Assembly: GCA_033182465.1 (NCBI GenBank)
Contig: CP137325.1
Span: forward strand, 124,001 to 188,000
DNA: 64,000 nt
Origin: Sanghuangporus weigelae
Taxonomy: Eukaryota > Basidiomycota > Agaricomycetes > Hymenochaetales > Hymenochaetaceae
Reading direction: 5' to 3'
Shown in pieces: positions 12,480 through 22,678 of the stretch. The translations under genes and the position numbers were made by a program. The notes under the pieces are model-generated. The model saw only the letters and a list, made by a program, of their open reading frames with translations. It was not told where the DNA came from and did no database searches. Numbering within the stretch: position 1 is the first letter of the stretch; the number at the start of each line of letters is the position of its first letter.

Positions 12480-12650
12480 GACCCATCACTTCTTGACTGA
12501 CGTAAGAACACCAATTTTCTGATCAAACCGCAATACGTGGGCGGCCCTTGCAAGGCATTTGATTTAATCACAACAAACGGCTATGAGCCCGATTGGTGGC
12601 TCAACATCTCGTCTAGACCTCGACCAATGACGCAGACAAAGGTTCAAATC
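12480..12650. repeat. 3' flank shared with F-box copy 1
   Basis: Partner of the 5460-5640 block. The GTGGGCGGCCCTTGCAAGGC and AACATCTCGTCTAGACCTCG segments match there in order and spacing. It lies directly downstream of the F-box gene ending at 12658. Confidence 0.65.
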
Positions 12651-12657
12651 TGAGTAA

Positions 12658-14464
12658 TCATGGCATACAAAGACACAAGGGTGGCTCAGAATCTAGCTGC
12701 CGTATTATATCTTCTATATCATCATCGTCATCATCTTGCCCATACTCGGTGGCATCTTCTAACCCCTCTTCGTCCTCATCTTCTGTCGTCCATCCGGCCC
12801 CAGTATCCTCGTCTTCGGTAGAGCGATAAGGTCGCGTATCTTCATTCCGCTCTGACAACAGTCGGTACCGCATCAGCCAATAAGCATCTGCAGAGCGGAA
12901 GTCCCACTCTGTACGTGTTGAGGCCCGGGCATTGCTCCACAACTTGAAGTCCACTTTCTCGTCGGGATTGGTAGATAGGATGTCGAACATTCGCCCATGC
13001 AGACAAACCTGCTCTAAGTAGAGGTCCCTATGACGGCAAATAAAGCTCTGAAGGGATATAGCGTAACCGGTGTTCGGCCTCTGCCCTGGACGTTGATCGG
13101 AAAGGGCGATAAACCTACAATTCAGAAATTCGCAGGTCCAATCATCCAAGAGGACGTTTGTTATTCCTTCGAGTCGAATTGCCTTGCAGGTCTTCTTCAG
13201 CGCATCACATGTAGTCAGTCTTAAGAGTGCGTCTTCCGTATCGGAAACCTCGAGCGCGGGAAAGGTGAGTCCAAGAGCTGTAACGTTTTCCAGACTGCAC
13301 ACTGCATCGAGGATGTCTGAAAACCATGTGGCATTATCCTCCAAATTTTCTGATCCCTCGTCGTTGATCCATGAAACGTATTGTGAAAAATCAAATCGGG
13401 CAATGTTTTCGTGAAGAAGAATGAACTCTTGGATAGTTCTTGCTTCCGAGAACATTTCCTGATATGATCCTTCGCAAAAGAAAATGCGGTGAATGTCGAT
13501 CTTGAGATCTCGAAGATTCGGAAGTGCATCTTCATCGAGAGGTAGACAGATTGAATCGCAGTCTACCAAAGCGAGAGACTCCAGCACGTGTGCCTGACGC
13601 AGAATAGTTCGCAGCGCGAAGCATTCGGAGGCATTCTCGATAGCGAAGTGCGTCAATTTGGTAGTTATCCCGGTGAGGTCGTTATCGAAATATCCCCGGC
13701 ACAGAGTTTCCATGCAAGAAGAATTGAAGGAAAGCGACTCCAAGCCTTCCCAATGCTTTGTTATTATCTCTTTTAGGACATTTTCCACATCGTGCGAGTC
13801 GGAATGCTTGGAAGAGAATGATGCCCATTCATCTATCGTCTCGATGGATTTAACATTCGACAAAAGATTTAAAACATCGGCATATACGTCATCGATGCTA
13901 CAGCGATAGATCAATGTACAGTGTACTGAGAGTCAAAAGAGTAACGAACTCGCTCAAAAGCACGCAGAAAGTGTGAATATCGATTGAACGAACCAAGCTC
14001 GTCGACAACGAAAGGAGACAATTGTTCGCCGACCCAGATGAAGCGTTGCAATTTGGTGAGTCTCTGCAAGACAGATGGAAGGAAGTCTGATCCAAGATAA
14101 ACCAAAGGTGTTTAGGAACAAGACCTGCAGTTTCTAGTGTTCGCAACGTACCGAACACCTCGTCAGGTAAAAGTGACCTTCTAGCGACTATGACTCGCAG
14201 TTCTCGGACCATATGGGCAAAATCCAGACCATTGTCATCTGGATCCACAAGGTTTTCAAGAGCCTCAAATACTGCAGAGTTTCACTTTACATCGCTTTTG
14301 TCGTATTCATCTGGATCCGGAGGTGGGCCGAATCGAAAACAGATCGACTCGAACAACTTGGGCAATGATAGCGTACGATAATATCGAGAAGTACTTGCCA
14401 TGGACTTGGCGTCCGACTTATCCAGGTTAGAGATGATTAGGTCCCAGAGCTCGTTGGGCAGCAT
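12658..14464 (-). pseudogene. F-box protein gene with a single internal stop (copy 3)
   Basis: Predicted SCF adaptor. The exons infer as 14464-14152, 14086-13954 (133 bp) and 13897-12658; together they make 562 codons in one frame. The F-box is at residues 1-45 (LPNELWDLIISNLDKSDAKS), followed by leucine-rich-type material (FAHMVREL, RLTKLQRFIWVG, DNATWFSDILDAV) and an acidic tail (ATEYGQDDDDDDIEDII). One in-frame TGA at 14282-14284, codon 61, interrupts it; copy 1 has no stop there, and an intron from the nearby GTAAAG donor either breaks the frame or would be only 27 bp. The second intron has a GC donor. Apart from the stop the gene is undamaged, so it may be a very young pseudogene, a polymorphic null, or a gene making a short F-box peptide. 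Confidence 0.7.
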
Positions 14465-14804
14465 CTCAGGCGAGGTAGGTCAGCCTAGGCAGAGATGAGA
14501 ATTAGAGGAGGTCGCGCGTCTCTCTTGTGAAATTTCAACCAACCAGTCAGATGATCGTGGTGCAAACGCGTGACAAGCCAGATCACGATTCCGTTCAGAG
14601 TCACGCACTCCTTCGTGGCTCGAACGCGACAAGGTGCTACTTACTGGTCGCCACCACTTGCGTCGACATGACATGGACAACAAACATACTTTCCTCTATC
14701 CTCAATATGATTGCAAAATAAGCGACAAATTTTCATACAACGATAGTTCGTATAATAGCGACTTTGAGTGGGGAGTGCACATAGTTATGTGGCCAGGCCA
14801 TCAC

Positions 14805-14820
14805 CAAGCGACGTCGCTTG
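14805..14820. promoter_or_regulatory. 16-bp perfect palindrome upstream of the F-box-like gene
   Basis: CAAGCGACGTCGCTTG reads the same on both strands, with an ACGT core as bound by bZIP dimers. It lies 47 bp upstream of the TATA-like box and about 100 bp upstream of the ATG at 14919. The binding factor is unknown. Confidence 0.5.
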
Positions 14821-14834
14821 TCTAAGAATGTGGT

Positions 14835-14850
14835 TTGTGGCCGGCCACAA
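14835..14850. promoter_or_regulatory. Second 16-bp perfect palindrome in the same promoter
   Basis: TTGTGGCCGGCCACAA is a perfect palindrome 14 bp after the first, with its symmetry continuing imperfectly outward (GTGGT / ACCAC). It ends 16 bp before the TATA-like box. Confidence 0.5.
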
Positions 14851-14866
14851 CCACACTATGATAGCT

Positions 14867-14874
14867 TATTTAAA
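14867..14874 (+). promoter_or_regulatory. TATA-like box
   Basis: TATTTAAA, 45 bp before the ATG at 14919, followed by a C/T-rich stretch. Confidence 0.5.
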
Positions 14875-14918
14875 GATCCTCTCTCTGCCCTCGTCTCCCT
14901 CAATTCTAGCCGCCCGTC

Positions 14919-16393
14919 ATGACGTGGGGGTTTCTCGCGCTGCCGAATGAACTCAAGGTGCACATAGTCAACTTTATGTTCCCAATCCTGACGCAGCCCA
15001 CGCTCTTCTTCAACAATGCTGAACTGTTGGACGAAAACATAGATAGTCTATTCCTCTATCTCAAGGACCTACGAAACTTCGCAGCAACATGCAAGCACGT
15101 GCTATCTCTTTGCATGGTGCTCCTGTTCCGTGCTGAAAAGCTGAAGTTTAACGATGAACGTGTCCTGGTGACTGAGCATATAGATGGAACCTTACCTGCC
15201 ATGTATCAGCTTACATAGTGAGTATCCCTGCCTTGACATCCCTCCATGCTCATGTCTCTCAATTCTTTGTCGCAAGTTTTCTTGCCTTAGATGGCCCGAG
15301 ACGTCATCACGATATCAGTGACAGCGGTTCTGATGACATGGAAACGGATGCAGAACAGCACAACGAGGATCAAATTGAAGCTGCGAGATCTAAGCCGCTA
15401 GACGTGAGCTCAATCAGCGTGACTGAGCTTGAGAGGTCTGTAGCGAGAGTCTTCAACCATTTCCGCTCCGTCCATATCCTGGACCTCACCGACTTCCCGA
15501 TTTCGCTCATGAATCTGTGGAACCTCAAACTCTTGAAGAGTCTTCAGATCTTGTCAGTCCGTTCACCGGGAACGGATTGTGACCTCATCCCAAACGTTCA
15601 GATGATCCATTCGGTGTGCACTTTGCCTCGCGTCTCCGCGCTCAATCTTGTCGTGCATGGTTGGAGCGAGACTGAGGCACTCAGCAACGTTGTCAAACTA
15701 TTCGAACGTACTGTCAGGGCGCTCTCCATCATGGGCATAGATTATGGAGATGGGGATAATGACTATCTCTCAGCCATTCTATTCAATTCAGTCCATCATG
15801 TGAACATGCCTAATCTCAGGCATATCAATATCGATTTACTCGAACATGGTGCGAAGGGGCTTCGACATCTCGTCATACATACTCCGAGTTTGGAATCCAT
15901 CTTAGTCGACTGCCGTGGGATCGCCGGATTCTTGCCCCTCTTCTATGCTATCGATCTTATCCGCATCGTCACCAGAGAACCGTTCGACATGGATCCGATG
16001 ATGAACTACGATGCCGTTCCAGTCGGCTTTCACCACTATGTTGAGAATGATGAGCATCTCGCCCATTACAAGAACCAAACGAAGATATGGACTTCACGCC
16101 TCTCGAGAATCTCATGCAACTTCGCCGTCATGCAGACGCCTGCTGGTCCAGCGAAGGTCCTTGAGAAGGCAGAATTTTTCTTCGCTGTTTCTGATGGAGA
16201 CTTCAATCCTATTAACCAATCCCTGGCGTTTCATGAATTATTGGAGGTCTTCCGCGGTCGCGCATTCACGTTCCGTGCGGTCAAGGACATGATTATCGCA
16301 ACCGACGGAGCGGATGATTTTGAACCGCCTGAGGAATACGATCAATTAAAAGTGCGCCTATACTACGTCTCCATTCAGAATCTTCATGACTAA
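14919..16393 (+). CDS. F-box-like / leucine-rich protein, intact
   Basis: Two exons, 14919-15217 and 15277-16393; the 59-bp intron starts GTGAGT and ends GCAAG, keeping the frame and giving 471 residues. The N-terminus has an F-box-like pattern: LALPNELKVHIVNFMFP, a long insertion, then LKDLRNFAATCKHVLSLCM and VLLFR. The rest has scattered leucine-rich segments (VHILDLTDFPISLMNLWNLK, HVNMPNLRHINIDL, SLESILVDCRG), as expected of a substrate-binding region in an SCF adaptor. An acidic insertion (DISDSGSDDMETDAEQHNED) follows the first domain. It does not share the 133-bp exon or the acidic tail of the neighbouring F-box family, so it is a separate lineage. Substrate unknown. Confidence 0.75.
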
Positions 16394-16670
16394 TTATATT
16401 GAACAGGCACTGACTGCAAGCATCTGTCGTACTTCTCTACCGTCTGCGAAGGATGTCAAAGTCAGATGGGGAGATACTAAATCGTTTCACTGGACGCCTG
16501 GAGAAATTCGAGAAATGGAAATCGACAACCTGTGGTCATTCTGAGATTTGCAACTGCGAATGAGCTGCGAATAGTGAATTTATAGACATGCTCTGGCAAT
16601 AAATATACTGTGTTTGCCAAAAATGGCGCCAACTATGCTCACTACTCAATAATAGACACTGTTTTACTTT
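16394..16670. other. Convergent intergenic gap
   Basis: Short region between two genes that end toward each other. It should hold both 3' ends. Nothing else seen. Confidence 0.5.
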
Positions 16671-18107
16671 CTATGCGGGTGGTGGGATTGGTATTCCTTG
16701 GAATGCGTCTGCAATAGCATAGAATGCCGGCTTCGGCTGCTTTTGTGCATCAAACGGAAGTACATTGTAATTCGGCAGCCATGAATGATCGTCAGACACG
16801 CCCCATGTAGTCTATAATTTGATATATCATAATCAGTGCTCCATCTTCCCAACTGACGGGACGCAAGAAAGTACATACCACACCAACACATCTGTTCGTG
16901 CGCACACAAGCATTGACAACCGTCCAATAATCCTGCGCCTGTTGGGCTAGAGCAGTCTCGTTCGCCGGACCAGGCAAAATGATATCCAGTTCCGTTACAG
17001 CAACGTCAAGCCCTAGATCCGCGAAGCGCTGCATGTTCTCCGCGACGGTGGTCGGAATCTGACCAAGGATAAAATGGCATTGAAATCCGATACCGTCAAC
17101 GGGAACCCCATCACGAATGAAACCCTGGACGACGTTGTAGAGGGTATCAGACTTGGAATTGATGCCTTCGGTTCCATAGTCGTTGATGCTGTTTTAAAGT
17201 GAATGATTACTTGTTTGTTTAGCGAAAAGCGAGAGATAGACGTACTATATTCTAATGTTCTTGTCTGCCTCGCGGGCATACTGAAGAGCTTTTGGCATGG
17301 CGATCTCGCCAAATTTCCTCGTCCAGATGTTATCTTTGAACGTCTCATTCGGCGTGTTATCCGAAATCATTTCATTCTATTCGCGCAGATGTCAAAAATA
17401 GATTGCTTTGGGAGGATTGCGGGTTTGAGATCACGTACAATAACATCAAATGCATAAAGTTGCCCGCGGTAGTGGTTCAAGACCGTCTTGATATGGTTCT
17501 CCAATGCACGGTCAAGCTGCGTGGCGGTGAGCGAATCGTTGACCCACGGGGCCAGTTGGTTTTCCCTAGCATTCATTATTGGCTGCTTGCTTGGAGACGA
17601 AGAATCAAGCAAATAAACTTGCCACTCGAAAGTGTGTCCTCGGACCCTCGCATTCACGCTCTTCGCGAAACGCACGATCTCGTCCCCACCCGTGAAGTTG
17701 AACACGTTTTGCTGAGGTTCGATGTTCTCCCATTTCACTTAAGAGCGCCGCGTATGTCAGAATTTACTAAACCCAGAGGAGTATGGAAGTCCATACTTTC
17801 GTTCTCTGGTGTCATCATTGAAAACTATCAAGCAAAGAACGCGAAAATAATCAGGACCGCCCTTTCGTCTTATATGTAGCGCAAAACGAGTTCAAACAAA
17901 GCTCACCTGTGTCGAGATGATTCGGGTATAAGCCTGATCGTTATATAAGAACATCGTGTTTGCTGCTGTTCCGAAGTAGCGAGGGCCAGCTAAGTTCCGT
18001 ATAATGATGGGACGAGATCCTCCGTCCTGTGTGGTGGTATCCTGAGGAGCCGCCGAACAGGCAAGGACACCAAGGAGCAGAAGCAATGAAAGCCTTTTAG
18101 CGAACAT
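16671..18107 (-). CDS. Endo-1,4-beta-xylanase, GH10, secreted
   Basis: Hydrolyses xylan backbones outside the cell by a retaining mechanism. A signal peptide (MFAKRLSLLLLLGVLACSAA) opens the protein. Then come AGPRYFGTAANTMFLYNDQ, a 28-bp micro-exon (17824-17797) coding FSMMTPENE, the MKWENIEP start of the barrel, the HTFEWQ strand, the acid/base Glu in DVINEM (spliced from 17439 to 17376), YINDYGTEGI, VDGIGFQCHF and the nucleophile Glu in TELDI. The C-terminal TWGVSDDHSW and PKPAFYAIADAFQGI complete the fold. The stop is at 16671-16673. No cellulose-binding module is seen at either end. All catalytic motifs are present, so the enzyme should be active. At least seven exons. Confidence 0.93.
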
Positions 18108-18213
18108 CGATATCGTTCTAGATTTTCAGCACTGGTCGTCGCGAAGCTTGGACGAAGACAGGAGTGAGCTCACTCTCCTTCCCCATTCAACCCTACTCTA
18201 CTCAGCCTCGCTG

Positions 18214-18223
18214 CTTATATACC
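18214..18223 (-). promoter_or_regulatory. TATA box of the xylanase gene
   Basis: On the minus strand GGTATATAAG lies 107 bp upstream of the xylanase ATG (18107), with C/T-rich DNA nearby. It is the only strong TATA in this promoter. Confidence 0.6.
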
Positions 18224-19285
18224 CGGAAACGACGACGACGGTCCGGCAAGACCCGCACAGCCGGACGAGAACATTCTTGCGTCATGCGCACCCGGACATC
18301 AGAGTACTTCATAGAACCCCGAGAGAACGCGGCGGGGATTCTTCGACGCGGTCAAGTGACCTACAAGGCGACGGTAAGAATAGCTCTCAATGCGCGGGGC
18401 GAATAGCTAATTCGTGTACGAATTTTCAAACCCGCTTCCAATACCACTTATTGGCCATGCAATCCTGTCACGATACTTGCGCGCTTCGCCAGATCCGGGG
18501 GGACGCGGGCCGCACGCACTCTCGCGCGACTCGGAAACTCGAAGTTTCACGTACGATAGAGTCTTGGAAAACCGCCTAGAAGATTCAAAGGAGGACAAGT
18601 TGGTACGACAAGACAGGATAGTACGCCGGAAAGGCGATCTAGTCAGCGATCATTGATAATCACGGGTTCGTATGAGCGAGATGCAGAGGGCGGTTCCTCC
18701 GACATTCCAGAGAAAATAATCTTCTGTGCTGTGCGCGGCGGCATATCAGTATGGCTGAGAGTCAGATCTGTGCAGAGGTATCTTATATTGTGTATTCCAG
18801 CTCAAGTTGTAGCGATGATAAGCAACTTGTTTGACAACTTTGAGAGAGAGGAGACGAAGCAGGTTTTGTCGATTTGCTCATAACGCCGATCTGCAATTAC
18901 CAAAAGAAGCCTAAACAGACTATTGTTTCCGATCTCTGACTTGTATTCGCTGTCGCTGTACAGAACCACTCCATTCTCCTTTTCCAGGCTTACTTTTTCT
19001 TGAATCCCTTCATTCTTTCATCCCTTCATCTGATGCCTACTAATTGCGTCAATTCCCTCCTCTATGTATACTGAGCATCATATTTACAAGTCGTTGGCTC
19101 TCAGGCTGGATCTGTCATTTTAAATCTATGGAAATCTAGCGGACGCATGTATACACTTATGCTTAATTTCGTCACTCCGTTCACGATTTGATAGCATACA
19201 GCATGGATCAGAACTACTGACAATTTTTAAATAGAGGATCTGCTTATTGTGGATACTTTCCTACCTGGAAAAGCTCTGAGTAATC
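18224..19285. other. Upstream region of the xylanase; no gene seen
   Basis: About 1 kb between two minus-strand genes. It has CG-rich DNA near 18230-18560 and A/T-rich DNA after 18900. No coding signal was recognised. Confidence 0.5.
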
Positions 19286-20210
19286 CTATTTCCGGTGTTT
19301 TTCTTTGAGACACTGGACTTCTTTCATGTGGCTCTTTGCTTCGGTCATGAGGCGATTCCGGTTGGTTTGGACTCGTGAATCTTCAAGTTCCCGTCGCTTG
19401 AGTCTTCTTGTATTTTGATATATAGCTTCAACGTATGGGCTCATTTGAGCCAAGTTGGTCGTTTTTTTCGCTAGGCGACTGCTATAGCTGGTTATTTTAT
19501 TTTATTTTATTTTCCTTCTGAAGTTTTTCAAAGGAGGTCTTTGAGCATCGTTATGTTCTTCTGACTGTATGTCCTGTGAAGCTCATCCAATGCTACAACG
19601 ACCTTGTTCAGGATCCAGAGGGCTTCTATCATCACGGATACAGGTGAAATGTCCGCGATGGCCAATACGTTCCTGGAAAACGTCTCTTCGGTCTTGTCTC
19701 GAATAACTCCTCCAGTGCCGAAACCTTCATTAGATCGAGTCTGATCCTTTCCGTTTCTTCATCTGTGCCTCTGCTTTTTGTTCGAGACTCCTCCAGGTTT
19801 TCCTTCGTCTCTTGAAGATCGGCGGCAACTTCATTCTCGTCGTTCTTTGCCTTGAGAAGATCGATCACGCATGCCCGAAGACGTTCAAACCAGAAGTGCT
19901 TAGTAGCCGGTGTGGTGTACTCCGCGTATAGCTCCTCAACAATCGCGTTCGTCTGATTTAGACAATGTTCTTCGCTCTTGCGTTTGTCAGCTGCGCGGTC
20001 GCTTGTAGTACGGCTCTGCTCGCGAGAAGTATCGGGGACGGAAGCTTTAGAACGACTCGGGAGAACCTGCTCAGCATCTCGGGATCTTCTGCTTTCACGC
20101 TGTTCACGATGGTGTTCTGTGTGTCTTGAGCCAGATGGGGGTTTGATGTCCTGTGCATGATATAGGACCGACGTTCGCAAGGTGTCAAGGAGGTCGGAAA
20201 AATATGTCAC
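19286..20210 (-). pseudogene. Coiled-coil family gene, broken (copy A)
   Basis: Related to the intact genes at 54319-55299 and 61964-62980. The first part (20210 to about 19690) has the same plan: a Ser/Arg-rich head, then DKRKSEEHCLNQTNAIVEEL and a charged helical region. A frameshift near 19690 moves the match to another frame (ETFSRNVLAIADISPV, then IEALWILNKVVVALDELHRT), which ends at a stop near 19540. The C-terminal segment resumes further on (YVEAIYQNTRRLKRRELEDS) to a stop at 19286-19288. The central segment with the GFG.GG motif is missing and no ATG is found at the family start position. The upstream element seen in the intact copies is still visible at 20227-20250. Confidence 0.75.
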
Positions 20211-20559
20211 TTTGCATAAGTAAAAACTTTACGTCATGGGTGACTAGACATTTTGTGAAAGGCAACAAGCACACTTTGCCTTTCTTCTGGACAAATTTGC
20301 TTCAATATCTCCTTTCTCAGATGAAATCGACAAATTGGTGCATTGCGCATATCACAGAACTTGAAATTGGAAAAGCTTGACTGGAATGAAAAAAGTATGG
20401 ACTCGGAAAGATATTTCACAGCTAGTACATCGACTTATGGAAACGTACAAATGGGGAGGACCAATGTTGTAAAAGTATGCGGACGCAGTGGAAGCTGATA
20501 TGCGTGAGCACTTTGAAAAGGCTCAGGAGGCGCCATATGACGAACACATAAATCTAAGA
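20211..20559. other. Gap between broken coiled-coil and F-box genes
   Basis: Includes the family upstream element at 20227-20250 (minus-strand CTAGTCACCCATGACG). No gene. Confidence 0.5.
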
Positions 20560-20645
20560 TCTTGGAAGAATAGTTTGCTAGTCAGAAGAAGCTTCAGGCG
20601 AAGCAACAAGTATTCTGAGGATTACTATTGAACAAAGTCATGAGC
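20560..20645. repeat. Non-coding segment repeated at 61485-61562
   Basis: Read on the minus strand, this piece contains TTCAATAGTAATCCTCAGA, then GCCTGAAGC.TCTTCTGAC and AGC..ACTATTC. The same order occurs on the plus strand at 61485-61562. In both places it lies between the F-box and the coiled-coil gene of the duplicated block. Confidence 0.7.
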
Positions 20646-20712
20646 TTATGTGTACCTGGGCTTCATGAAACATAGTCTAGACTCCGAGTATTCTGACCAA
20701 GCAGAACCGTTG

Positions 20713-22484
20713 TCACTCGGGGGCGACGCCGAGAGGTTTGGATGAAGGATAAATAACGTTCCTCTGTCGTATCGTCCAGTAGCTCATAAGCCAGTGTGCA
20801 TCTAGACTATAAAAGTCTGCTTCTGTTCGCCATCGAACCCGAGTCGGGCTCCACGGCCGCGCGATGATGCCTCCCCCAACGGAGACACCGACGGGGCGTA
20901 TATCATATATAGTGTCAAAGAGGACCGCCTGTTGCAGCTTGTTCAAGCCATGACGATATACAAGGTCTTCTACCGTCAAAGGCAGCGGCCTGGTAATGAC
21001 ATAATGACAATGAAGCAGATTGGAGAGTGCGACAAATCTGCTAGTCTTCAGTTTTGCCATAAAGTCTTGGATCGCGGCATCACCTGTGCCTTCTAAGCGG
21101 ATTGCGGCGCATCCTTGTAGAAAATTTGCATGTTCGCTCAACTCGGTCAGCGCTTGTAGAGCGTCGTTTTTCGTAAGACGAGGAAAGGTTATTCCAAGCA
21201 CATGAAGGTCATTCAATGTGCATATCGCTTTGATGACGTCGATGAACCAGACACTGTTCTGCTCTTCTGGATGCTCATTGAAACTTGACGGATCATGACA
21301 GAACATGAGATCGAAACGTCGAAGGTTCTGATGATGGCCCAGGAACGTTATCAATGAACGTATTGTATCTCGCACATCGAAAGTCGGCGTGGACGGCGAA
21401 CAGAACCCAATTTTAAAATCCCTGGGCTTCGACAATACTTTCCCCTCGCATGGTAAATAGGATAAAGAAGCGACGTGAAGGAGTGTGAGCGACTCAAGCT
21501 CTAAGGACTCGCGAAGAAATCCGCCAAGACCAGGCACGTCGTCAAAACTGGTGGTAACGAGCCTGACTATGTGACGGGGAAGTCCCGTGAAGATGTCAGG
21601 TTGCGGGTCGTTCAGAAAAGGAAACGGTGCATAGACGGCGAGCATCTTGAGAGAAGGTGTAGCAAGAAGCTTGACAAGATGGGGGTCGCGTGTCGAGAGA
21701 AACGCGAGGCGATCAGGGAATACATAGGAGCAAACAGACAACGAGTCATCTATCGATTCGACAACTCGAACTGTGGCACTCAGTCCAGATAGCTGGGGTA
21801 GGTGTAAGGTTCCATTCCACATGCTTGTGAATATTAGCAGGAAATTCGCGTCCTTTGCAGTTTATTACTCACCTTGTTACTCGTAAAGTTTCTAAAGTTG
21901 TCCAACAAACGAGGACCACAGAAGCAATTTCTTTAGGAAATTTGCCACTAATCCATGCGAAGCTGCGGACGTTCTTAAGTCTATTTAATGCACGCAAGAT
22001 GATTCCTTTTTGTATGTAAGCCACGAGAAAAGGACAGAATTATCAGGATATACTCACCCATATCCTTTCTTTTAATGACAAAACCTGCTACAATACTGAG
22101 ATTTCGAACCAATTCAACGGGTGTAGAGTAGCCACCGAGTAAAGGCTTTGTCTTGGCTTATCTGTGGAAGGTTGGTATTGATTTCTTTGCCAGTGCTACA
22201 TGTTCCTTCTTGACCTCATCACCAGTGACAACGGGGATAAAAAATCCGACTCGGAGACGAAGTGTCGCGAACAGGTTAGGTACCGAGATAAAGCATGCGT
22301 GATGAGATGTGCACGAGAAGGACATGAGATCAGTTTTGTCCAGGAAGGCAAAGATGTTTAGCCAGATTTCAATTGGCAGTTGATGCCAAACTGAAAGTTT
22401 CAGCCCAGACCGTACTAAGGACCGTCGTCGTACTCGTCGTATCTTGAGCAGTGATCGAGCACTCATAAGGAGCCGCAGTAACAT
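20713..22484 (-). pseudogene. F-box protein gene with a single internal stop (block 1 copy)
   Basis: Sister of the intact gene at 59611-61348. Exons 22484-22058, 22005-21873 (133 bp) and 21823-20713 give 557 codons in one frame. The F-box is at about residues 34-75 (WHQLPIEIWLNIFAFLDKTD). The tail holds the family segments AAIRLEGTGDAAIQDF, DLVYRHGLNKLQQAV and RWRTEADFYSLDAHWLMSYW. One in-frame TAA at 22158-22160 breaks exon 1, where the sister reads through (LQRFTDPKPLLG). No other lesion was found and all splice sites look sound. Alternatives: recent pseudogene, polymorphic null, or unusual splicing that skips the stop. The 369-residue downstream part could also be made from a later ATG. 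Confidence 0.75.
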
Positions 22485-22678
22485 TGTTCTGCCGCGTCAA
22501 TGAACGTGTACAAGTTGTATTCAAGTTGTGCCGGGCGTTGATCTCGATCGGTCCAGTTATGTAATATTACCAAGCCTACATTACTAGTACGTTGTGACTT
22601 GTTGTAGTTGTAGTTCTGTCTATATTCACAAGATAAATCAACGAACGTTACAGAGTACCAAAGCTTAAAAGTGGTTGT

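Noticed and set aside
16394-16550. Possible extra 3' exon of the F-box-like gene after an AG at about 16408
   Set aside because: The frame already ends cleanly at 16393 and no donor near the end supports further splicing.
19496-19513. TTTTA pentamer run and other short simple repeats
   Set aside because: Ordinary microsatellite; no sign of function.
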